DNA from: Bacteroidaceae bacterium
Lineage (GTDB): Bacteria > Bacteroidota > Bacteroidia > Bacteroidales > Bacteroidaceae
DNA length: 64,000 nt
Assembly (NCBI GenBank): GCA_017520935.1
Contig: JAFXEF010000023.1
Coordinates: 1 to 64,000 of the forward strand
Direction: 5' to 3'
Shown: piece by piece, positions 57,743 to 64,000 of the stretch
How positions within the stretch are numbered: the stretch's first letter is position 1
Layout: each line of letters begins with the position of its first letter
Translations under genes and position numbers: made by a program
Notes under the pieces: generated by a model
Told to the model about the DNA's origin: nothing
The model's input: only the letters and a program-made list of their open reading frames with translations
The model's database searches: none

Positions 57743-58135
57743 ATGGCAAGCATATTCAGCAGAATCGTAGCCGGCGAGATACCGTGCTACAAGGTAGCCG
57801 AAGACGATAACTACTTCGCCTTCCTCGACATCAATCCGATGGTAAAAGGACACACACTCGTAATCCCCAAGCGTGAAGTGGACTATATATTCGACCTTGA
57901 AGACGATGAGTTGGCAGGGCTCCACCTCTTTGCCAAGAAGGTAGCCAAGGCACTCAAAGCCGCATTCCCCTGCCAACGTATCGGTATGGCCGTACTTGGC
58001 ATGGAGGTTCCTCATACCCATATACACCTCATCCCCTTGCAGAAGGAGAGCGATATGCTCTTCAGCAATCCCAAACTGACATTCACCCCCGAAGAGTTTG
58101 CCGAGATTGCAGCCAAGATACAGGCAGAGATGTAA
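57743..58135 (+). CDS. HIT family protein (HinT-like)
   Basis: The 130-residue product is a histidine-triad nucleotide-binding protein with the signature 'VPHTHIHLIPL' (HxHxH) and an N-terminal 'SIFSRIVAGEIPCYKV'. The family hydrolyses nucleoside phosphoramidates; the cellular role is unclear. It follows greA by 23 bp, so it is probably in the same operon. The gene-free interval 58136-58474 follows. Confidence 0.93.
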   Translation: MASIFSRIVAGEIPCYKVAEDDNYFAFLDINPMVKGHTLVIPKREVDYIFDLEDDELAGLHLFAKKVAKALKAAFPCQRIGMAVLGMEVPHTHIHLIPLQKESDMLFSNPKLTFTPEEFAEIAAKIQAEM

Positions 58136-58474
58136 GTTATAAATATAGAATGATTTAAACATCATATTTGATATAGCAATTTTGTTTGTCCTCGCTCATA
58201 GAGATGCTCCAATAATTCTAATGTCATAGAATTTCACTCTCGTTCAGTAAGCCTAATCGAAATATTACACTTACTTTAGTCTACTTTGTAGACAGAAATT
58301 AGGCTGTGGCTCGGGAAACTACAAGGACTGCCTTAGCACTCGGCTCGTCCGAGAAACTTGTATTTTCGCTCGCTTGAATTAAATTTCTCTCGCTCAACAA
58401 TACAAGTAAATTTGTATTGTCTTCGCTTAATCAAAATTTTGCACTAATTTTGCAGAATATTTAGTATACTATAT
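58136..58474. other. Gene-free interval with nested inverted repeats and the typA -7 element
   Basis: No reading frame is supported here. Visible structure is an 8-bp inverted repeat AGCCTAAT (58250-58257) / ATTAGGCT (58298-58305), which encloses GTCTAC-TTT-GTAGAC (58279-58293). Several CTTGTA/TACAAG pairs are scattered over 58320-58420. A -7 element TAATTTTG (58445-58452) lies 22 bp before the typA ATG. Confidence 0.5.
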
Positions 58475-60274
58475 ATGCAAGACATTAGAAACATTGCCAT
58501 CATAGCGCACGTTGACCATGGCAAGACTACCTTGGTTGACAAGATGATGCTCGCCGGGAACCTGTTTCGTGAGAACCAGAACGGTGGGGAGTTAGTACTC
58601 GACAACAATGACTTGGAACGTGAGCGAGGAATAACGATTCTCTCGAAAAACGTATCCATCAACTATAAAGGAACAAAGATTAATATTATTGATACCCCAG
58701 GACACTCTGACTTCGGTGGCGAGGTAGAGCGCGTGCTCAATATGGCCGATGGCTGTATCCTCCTCGTGGATGCTTTTGAGGGTCCTATGCCACAAACACG
58801 CTTCGTACTGCAGAAGGCATTGCAGATCGGCCTCAAACCTGTGGTGGTAGTCAACAAGGTGGACAAGCCCAACTGCCGCCCCGAAGAGGTGTACGAGATG
58901 GTATTTGACCTTATGTTTGCCCTTGAGGCCACCGAGGATCAGCTCGACTTCCCGGTGGTATATGGCTCAGCCAAAAACAATTGGATGGGTGCCGACTGGA
59001 AGACTCCGACCGACAACATCAATTATCTGCTTGATGTCATCCTTGAGCATATCCCTGGTCCTGAGCGCCTGGAGGGTACACCGCAGATGCTCATCACCTC
59101 GCTCGACTACTCTTCATACACGGGTCGTGTGGCTGTGGGTCGCGTGCACCGTGGTACACTGAAAGAGGGTATGACCATCACACTCGCTCATCGGGGTGGT
59201 GAGATGGAGAAAGCCAAGATAAAGGAACTGCATACCTTCGAGGGACTTGGCCGCAAACGTACCGATGAGGTGAGCTCGGGCGACATCTGTGCCATCGTAG
59301 GTTTAGACAACTTCGAAATTGGCGACACGGTATGCGATGCCGAGAACCCCGAACCACTGCCTACCATCGCTATCGATGAGCCTACAATGAGTATGCTCTT
59401 TGCCATCAACGACTCGCCCTTCTTCGGCAAGGAGGGTAAGTTTGTTACCTCACGCCATATCCACGACCGCTTGATGAAGGAGCTGGACAAGAACCTGGCT
59501 CTACGTGTGGTGAAGGAGGAGGACAGCGACAAGTGGATTGTCTATGGCCGTGGCGTACTGCATCTCTCCGTACTCATTGAGACCATGCGTCGTGAGGGTT
59601 ACGAGTTGCAGGTGGGCCAGCCACAAGTAATCTATAAGGAGATTGACGGACAGAAGTGCGAGCCTATCGAGGAACTCACCATCAGCGTCCCCGAGGAGTA
59701 CTCAAGCAAGATGATCGATATGGTGACCCGCCGCAAGGGTGAGCTTACCTCGATGGAGACACAGGGCGACCGTGTGAACATCGCCTTCAACATCCCCTCA
59801 CGAGGTATCATCGGCTTGCGTACCAATGTGCTTACAGCCTCGGCCGGTGAGGCCATCATGGCTCACCGCTTCAAGAGCTACGAGCCCTATAAGGGAGATA
59901 TCGACCGCCGCACCAATGGTTCGATGATTGCCATGGAGTCGGGTACGGCCTTTGCCTACGCCATCGACAAGCTGCAGGATCGCGGCAAGTTCTTCATCTT
60001 CCCGCAGGATGAGGTGTATGCCGGACAGGTTGTGGGTGAGCACGTGCATGACAACGACCTTGTCATCAACGTCACCAAGAGCAAGAAACTCACCAACATG
60101 CGTGCCAGCGGCTCGGATGAGAAAGCGCGTATCGTACCGCCCATCATCTTCTCTTTGGAGGAGGCACTCGAATATATCAAGGAAGATGAATATGTGGAGG
60201 TTACGCCCAAGTCGATGCGTATGCGCAAGATTATCCTCGACGAGCTTGAGCGCAAGCGTGCCAACCGGTCATAA
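58475..60274 (+). CDS. typA: Translational GTPase TypA/BipA
   Basis: TypA is a ribosome-associated GTPase of the EF-G group that helps late 50S assembly and stress adaptation. The 599-residue product has G1 '[14 protein letters not shown]', G2/G3 '[12 protein letters not shown]' and '[17 protein letters not shown]', G4 '[13 protein letters not shown]', an EF-Tu-like domain II and the C-terminal '[19 protein letters not shown]' region typical of TypA. Length is normal. It begins a likely operon with the lipoprotein (12-bp gap) and yifB. Confidence 0.97.
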   Translation: MQDIRNIAIIAHVDHGKTTLVDKMMLAGNLFRENQNGGELVLDNNDLERERGITILSKNVSINYKGTKINIIDTPGHSDFGGEVERVLNMADGCILLVDAFEGPMPQTRFVLQKALQIGLKPVVVVNKVDKPNCRPEEVYEMVFDLMFALEATEDQLDFPVVYGSAKNNWMGADWKTPTDNINYLLDVILEHIPGPERLEGTPQMLITSLDYSSYTGRVAVGRVHRGTLKEGMTITLAHRGGEMEKAKIKELHTFEGLGRKRTDEVSSGDICAIVGLDNFEIGDTVCDAENPEPLPTIAIDEPTMSMLFAINDSPFFGKEGKFVTSRHIHDRLMKELDKNLALRVVKEEDSDKWIVYGRGVLHLSVLIETMRREGYELQVGQPQVIYKEIDGQKCEPIEELTISVPEEYSSKMIDMVTRRKGELTSMETQGDRVNIAFNIPSRGIIGLRTNVLTASAGEAIMAHRFKSYEPYKGDIDRRTNGSMIAMESGTAFAYAIDKLQDRGKFFIFPQDEVYAGQVVGEHVHDNDLVINVTKSKKLTNMRASGSDEKARIVPPIIFSLEEALEYIKEDEYVEVTPKSMRMRKIILDELERKRANRS

Positions 60275-60286
60275 CAGAGTAAGGAC

Positions 60287-61399
60287 TTGACAAGACGTCT
60301 GCTACATATAGTCATAGTGTTGCTTTGTCTCTTTTCGTGCAAAGAGCAGAATAGTTCCTTTGTGCTTGAAGGGAACGTAAGCAGGCTCTCGGCGGATAGT
60401 GTTCGTCGCACTGATTCAATCTACGCCGATACGCTATACATCTATGGAGCCGATGCCCTATATGAACGTTTCGATACCGTTGTAGCTCTCAATGGTGTCT
60501 TTCACTACACCACCTCTATCGACACCATCACCCCCTTGTGGATTCTCTTTCCCAATATGCACCGCGAAATGGTGTTTGCGGACAAGAGCCTGACCGTCAC
60601 GATACAAGGAGACTCGGCAGCGACATCCCACTTGCGTATCAATGGGGGAGAGCAGAATGCCTTGATGAGCCTTTTCCATCTGCGCACCGATAGCCTCACA
60701 CCACAACAGATAATCCATGTGGCTGATTCCTTTATCCGTGCAAATCCCTATTCTGAGGTTAGTATACATCTTCTGCGCCACTATTTCGTAGACCAACCGC
60801 ATCCTGATGCCACTAAGATCAAGACCCTCATTGGCTCTATGAGCGGTCGCTTGCAGGACAACAACTACATCAAACAATTGCAGCGCACACTTGGCACCTA
60901 TAAGCCACTTGCCAAGAACAGTGTAGTGCCCAACTATAACGTACTCGATAGCGAAGGAACCAATGTCTCTACAGCCGACTACCGTGACACCTATCTTCTC
61001 ATCACATTTTGGGCTTCGTGGGATTATGAGAGCCGCCAGCGACAGCGCGAGCTCATAGCCATCAAGAAGAAGTATGCCAAGCATAATCTCGATATCCTCA
61101 GCGTATCGCTCGATACTGATCGCGATGCATGGCTACAAGCCATTGCTCAGGACTCGCTCACTTGGCGTCAAGCCTGTGACTTAAAGGGTTGGGGCACCAG
61201 CCTCGTGCAACGCCTGCAGATAGATCATCTCCCTGCCAACCTTCTCCTCAATCCTCAACGCCGCATACAGGCTATCGACCTCTATGGCGAGTCACTTGAC
61301 AAGCGCATAGGTGAACTTACCGAGAAGAAGAAGCCCGAGAAGAAGAAAGCCATCAAGAAAACACCAGCCAATATCAAGGCTATCAAGAAGAAAAACTAA
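60287..61399 (+). CDS. Thioredoxin-fold lipoprotein (DUF4369/TlpA-like) lacking the CxxC motif
   Basis: The product (370 residues) starts at a TTG codon 12 bp after the typA stop; no ATG exists early enough, and the first residues encode a lipoprotein signal ending 'LLCLFSC'. An N-terminal DUF4369-like domain (~25-190) is followed by a TlpA/AhpC-type thioredoxin fold (~220-345, 'YLLITFWASWDYESRQRQRE', 'LDILSVSLDTDRDAWLQAI'). At the place where Cys-x-x-Cys should be, the sequence is W-A-S-W-D-Y-E-S, so redox activity is unlikely. The C-terminal ~25 residues are strongly Lys-rich. It lies 5 bp before yifB. Confidence 0.75.
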   Translation: MTRRLLHIVIVLLCLFSCKEQNSSFVLEGNVSRLSADSVRRTDSIYADTLYIYGADALYERFDTVVALNGVFHYTTSIDTITPLWILFPNMHREMVFADKSLTVTIQGDSAATSHLRINGGEQNALMSLFHLRTDSLTPQQIIHVADSFIRANPYSEVSIHLLRHYFVDQPHPDATKIKTLIGSMSGRLQDNNYIKQLQRTLGTYKPLAKNSVVPNYNVLDSEGTNVSTADYRDTYLLITFWASWDYESRQRQRELIAIKKKYAKHNLDILSVSLDTDRDAWLQAIAQDSLTWRQACDLKGWGTSLVQRLQIDHLPANLLLNPQRRIQAIDLYGESLDKRIGELTEKKKPEKKKAIKKTPANIKAIKKKN

Positions 61400-61404
61400 A
61401 AGCT

Positions 61405-62943
61405 ATGCTCGTCAAGGTATATGGAGCCGCCGTACAGGGAGTAGATGCAACGATAGTAACTATTGAGGTAAATACCTCAAGAGGCGTAAAGTTCTTTCTT
61501 GTAGGATTACCCGATGCTGCTGTAAAGGAAAGCTACGAACGTATACGGGCAGCTCTGCTCAATACTGGATACAAATTCCCACGCAATCAGATAACAGTCA
61601 ATATGGCTCCGGCCGATATCCGTAAGGAGGGCTCCGCTTATGACCTCCCCATAGCTATCGGCATATTGGCTGCCGGCGACATCATTGCTACCGACAAGTT
61701 ATCGCGCTATCTTATCATGGGCGAGCTGGGACTCGATGGTAACCTTATGCCTATCAAGGGAGCACTGCCTATCGCTATCAAAGCACGCGAATTGGGCTAT
61801 GACGGCTTTATCCTCCCTAACCAAAATGCTCGTGAAGCAGCCGTAGTCAATAACCTTAACGTGTATGGAGTCGACAACATCGTGCAGGTGGTGCGTTTCC
61901 TTAATGGTGAAGATACTTTAGAACCGACCGTTGTAAATACGCGTGAGGAGTTCTATGCCCATCAAGACTGCTTTGAGTTTGACTTCTCTGATGTCAAGGG
62001 GCAAGAGAACGTGAAGCGTGCTTTTGAGGTAGCAGCAGCAGGTTCACACAACATCATCCTCATAGGTCCTCCAGGTTCGGGCAAGTCTATGATGGCCAAG
62101 CGGCTTCCCTCCATACTGCCTCCTCTCTCGCTCTCAGAGAGTCTGGAGACCACAAAGATACACTCCGTGGCTGGCCGTCTTGGCAAGGATGCCTCACTTG
62201 TAGCTGTGCGCCCCTTCCGCAGTCCGCACCACACCATCTCATCCGTAGCACTCGTAGGTGGAGGCACCAACCCACAACCGGGAGAGATTAGCCTTGCCCA
62301 TAACGGGATCCTGTTTTGCGACGAGCTACCCGAATTTAATAGAAGCGTATTGGAGATGCTTCGCCAGCCACTTGAGGACCGCCACATCTCTATTGCCCGG
62401 GCCAAATATAGTATAGACTATCCTGCCAACTTTATGATGGTAGCTTCAATGAACCCTTGCCCATGCGGATACTATAATCACCCTACCAAACCCTGCGTGT
62501 GCAGCCCTTCGCAAGTTCAAAAATACCTGAACAAGATAAGCGGTCCTTTGCTTGACCGCATCGATATCCAAGTTGAGATAACCCCTGTGCCCTTTGACGA
62601 ACTGACCAAGAATACACCCTCAGAAAACAGCGCATGCATCCGAGAAAGGGTTATACGTGCCCGTCAGATACAGGAGCAGCGCTTTGCCCATGAGGCAGGT
62701 ATACACAGCAATGCGCAAATGACACCGCGCCTGCTACAGAAGTATGCCCAACCCGATGAACACGGAAAGTTGATGCTACAGAGTGCCATGGAGCGGCTCA
62801 ACCTCTCGGCCCGAGCCTATGACCGTATACTCAAAGTAGCCCGCACCATTGCCGACCTCGACGGCAGCGAGGCTATCCTATCTATACATATCGCCGAAGC
62901 GATAGGCTATCGTAGCCTTGACAGGGAGAATTGGGGAGCATAG
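61405..62943 (+). CDS. YifB/ComM family Mg-chelatase-like AAA+ ATPase
   Basis: The 512-residue product has the N-terminal ChlI-like domain (~1-165, 'VNTSRGVKFFLVGLPDAAVK'), the AAA+ core with Walker A 'GPPGSGKSMMAKRLPS' and Walker B 'ILFCDELPEFNRSVLEMLRQ', a zinc-like 'MNPCPCGYYNHPTKPC' and the C-terminal helical domain. ComM-type members are branch-migration helicases that help integrate DNA in natural transformation; in Bacteroidetes the role is not settled. It is third in the typA operon and converges, 7 bp apart, on the lipoprotein gene. Confidence 0.93.
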   Translation: MLVKVYGAAVQGVDATIVTIEVNTSRGVKFFLVGLPDAAVKESYERIRAALLNTGYKFPRNQITVNMAPADIRKEGSAYDLPIAIGILAAGDIIATDKLSRYLIMGELGLDGNLMPIKGALPIAIKARELGYDGFILPNQNAREAAVVNNLNVYGVDNIVQVVRFLNGEDTLEPTVVNTREEFYAHQDCFEFDFSDVKGQENVKRAFEVAAAGSHNIILIGPPGSGKSMMAKRLPSILPPLSLSESLETTKIHSVAGRLGKDASLVAVRPFRSPHHTISSVALVGGGTNPQPGEISLAHNGILFCDELPEFNRSVLEMLRQPLEDRHISIARAKYSIDYPANFMMVASMNPCPCGYYNHPTKPCVCSPSQVQKYLNKISGPLLDRIDIQVEITPVPFDELTKNTPSENSACIRERVIRARQIQEQRFAHEAGIHSNAQMTPRLLQKYAQPDEHGKLMLQSAMERLNLSARAYDRILKVARTIADLDGSEAILSIHIAEAIGYRSLDRENWGA

Positions 62944-62950
62944 TGTGAAA

Positions 62951-63574
62951 TCAATCCAAAGCGGGGAGTATCTTCTGCTCAAACACATCGCGCCTCACGA
63001 TGCGGTAGTGAGGGTGATAATGTTCGTTGAACGGACGACTGTGGTGCACCACGTAGTGGCCTTCGCTGAGCAGGCGGGCTATCTGTGCCGAATCCTCAGC
63101 AAATCCTCCAAGCGTGGGACACACCTCACGCGCTGCCTGTAGGATTGCATTCCACTCCTCTATCCATTCTCGGGTAAACGTGGGCTCTCCCCACGCACTC
63201 TTCACAAAGGCATCGACCAAGCAATCAATATCAACCAAACTATCCCTGACCACCGAGAGGTTCACACGATAGTACTGTCCGCGCCAGCCGCAAGGTTCAT
63301 AGCGCTCGCCACCTAACGTATCGGCCGTAGCCAGTTCGCGCAGGATATAGCGCTTGGCAGCTTCGCGGTCGCTCACGATATGAGCCGGACCGAAGTAGTC
63401 CTGAAAGCTACCCTTATAAATGTCCTGCAGCGTGGCCTCAGGATAGCGATTGAGAAACTCCACCACATACTCACGGATGGCCAGTCCGGGTTGTTTGTCT
63501 TCTTTCGCTACCCTGTTTCCGCATGCCCCGAAGAGCATCATGCTTGTTATTAGTAGCATAAATATTCCTTTCAT
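62951..63574 (-). CDS. Hypothetical lipoprotein downstream of polA
   Basis: I do not know the function. The ATG at 63572-63574 starts a lipoprotein signal ('MKGIFMLLITSMMLFGAC', Cys18), so I reject the longer frame to 63739, which would overlap polA. The mature ~190-residue domain has patterns 'YPEATLQDIYKGSFQDYFGP', 'REAAKRYILRELA', 'YYRVNLSVVRDSLVDIDCLV' and a C-terminal 'HSRPFNEHYHPHYRIV'. The same kind of protein is, as far as I recall, found next to polA in other Bacteroidales. It lies 22 bp downstream of the polA stop. Confidence 0.7.
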   Translation of the reverse strand: MKGIFMLLITSMMLFGACGNRVAKEDKQPGLAIREYVVEFLNRYPEATLQDIYKGSFQDYFGPAHIVSDREAAKRYILRELATADTLGGERYEPCGWRGQYYRVNLSVVRDSLVDIDCLVDAFVKSAWGEPTFTREWIEEWNAILQAAREVCPTLGGFAEDSAQIARLLSEGHYVVHHSRPFNEHYHPHYRIVRRDVFEQKILPALD

Positions 63575-63596
63575 CCCATGTAACCCTTTATTAGTA

Positions 63597-64000
63597 TCAG
63601 TGTGCCTCCAGCCAGTTTGTACCCCAACCGAAGTCGGCACGGAGGGGCACCTGCATCGTGTAGGCGCTCTCCATGGCTTCAATGACGATGCGCTGCACCT
63701 GCTCCCGCTCCTCGGGATAGACGCTGAAGTTAAGTTCATCGTGTACCTGGAGTATCATCGTGGAGCGCAGTCCCTCGGCACGGAAGCGGCGATAGATCTC
63801 TATCATGGCTATCTTGATGATGTCGGCCGCACTACCCTGAATGGGGGCGTTGATGGCATTGCGCTCGGCATAGCCGCGCACTACGCTGTTGTGCGAGGTG
63901 ATATCGGGCAGGTAGCGCTTACGGTGGAGGATGGTCTCAATATAACCCTTCTCACGTGCCACACGGATGCTCTCGTCCATGTAGCGCTTCACGCCGCTGT
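63597..64000 (-). CDS. polA: DNA polymerase I, C-terminal fragment
   Basis: This is the 3' end of the gene; it continues past the right border. The visible residues are the end of the family A polymerase domain: 'YLPDITSHNSVVRGYAERNA', 'APIQGSAADIIKIAMIEI', and motif C as 'STMILQVHDELNFSV' with the catalytic His-Asp-Glu. PolA fills gaps in replication and repair. Fragment end and stop codon (63597-63599) are certain; nothing can be said of the exonuclease domains. Confidence 0.95.
   Translation of the reverse strand, partial: SGVKRYMDESIRVAREKGYIETILHRKRYLPDITSHNSVVRGYAERNAINAPIQGSAADIIKIAMIEIYRRFRAEGLRSTMILQVHDELNFSVYPEEREQVQRIVIEAMESAYTMQVPLRADFGWGTNWLEAH

Noticed and set aside
58136..58474. 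A structured RNA gene before typA
   Set aside because: Only short inverted repeats are seen, with no promoter at its 5' side and no T-run terminator; kept as an intergenic description only.
62951..63739. Longer form of the lipoprotein gene next to polA
   Set aside because: The extension overlaps the polA coding end in another frame, and the internal ATG starts a clean lipoprotein signal.

Overview
The window looks like a chromosomal segment of a Bacteroidales bacterium, most likely Prevotella-like. The evidence is: (i) many promoters of the Bacteroidetes type (TAnnTTTG near -7, often with TTTG about 20 bp upstream); (ii) a PorZ-like type IX secretion (T9SS) component and several secreted proteins with T9SS-type C-terminal sorting domains; (iii) a fused KorA/KorB 2-oxoacid:ferredoxin oxidoreductase; (iv) a bacterial alpha-2-macroglobulin tail; (v) large plug-and-barrel outer-membrane proteins. 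I see no rRNA, tRNA, phage, IS element or CRISPR array.

Layout. 1-450: tail of an alpha-2-macroglobulin-like gene. 614-17450 (minus): one five-gene, roughly 16.5-kb operon of giant surface proteins: LRR/dockerin protein, cohesin-like/eight-CARDB protein, RHS/YD-repeat protein, T9SS cargo protein, InlB-type repeat protein. It is read from one clear promoter (17419-17450) through a ~360-nt structured leader. 17451-18125: gene-free, with two arrays of short palindromes. 18126-25647 (minus): GlsB-like acyltransferase, SRPBCC protein, pyrE, a GH123-like enzyme, a U32 peptidase-family protein and RNase R. 25798-35103: an epimerase, gltX, a pgpH-LOG-pfkB operon, korAB. 35408-45317 (plus): ECF sigma factor and partner, a lipoprotein, a membrane-bound TPR/HTH regulator and two paralogous outer-membrane barrel proteins. 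45390-51268 (minus): mutS, topA-aroK. 51466-64000: rdgB-porZ, a DUF6055 metalloprotease-like protein with a small partner, greA-HIT, typA-lipoprotein-yifB, a lipoprotein and the 3' end of polA.

Four features stand out. First, the leader of the surface-protein operon has three mutually exclusive segments: its 5' end can form a 13-bp helix with a segment that otherwise builds a hairpin followed by eight U. This is the architecture of a riboswitch or attenuator, and I cannot match it to a class I know. In the same operon, gene 1 carries a dockerin-like motif and gene 2 a cohesin-like domain, so the products may assemble on the cell surface. Second, 11-bp direct repeats of a GTCAC unit (five and four copies in exact register) lie just upstream of the promoters of the membrane-bound regulator and of the adjacent barrel-protein pair, suggesting an autoregulated membrane-to-DNA signalling module. 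Third, three gene-free regions hold unrelated palindromes arranged in the same way, with fixed periods of 21, 22 or 23 bp, two of them closed by complementary outer units. Fourth, the greA leader has a terminator-like hairpin between promoter and gene.

All calls are from reading the sequence and translated proteins; no database search was made.
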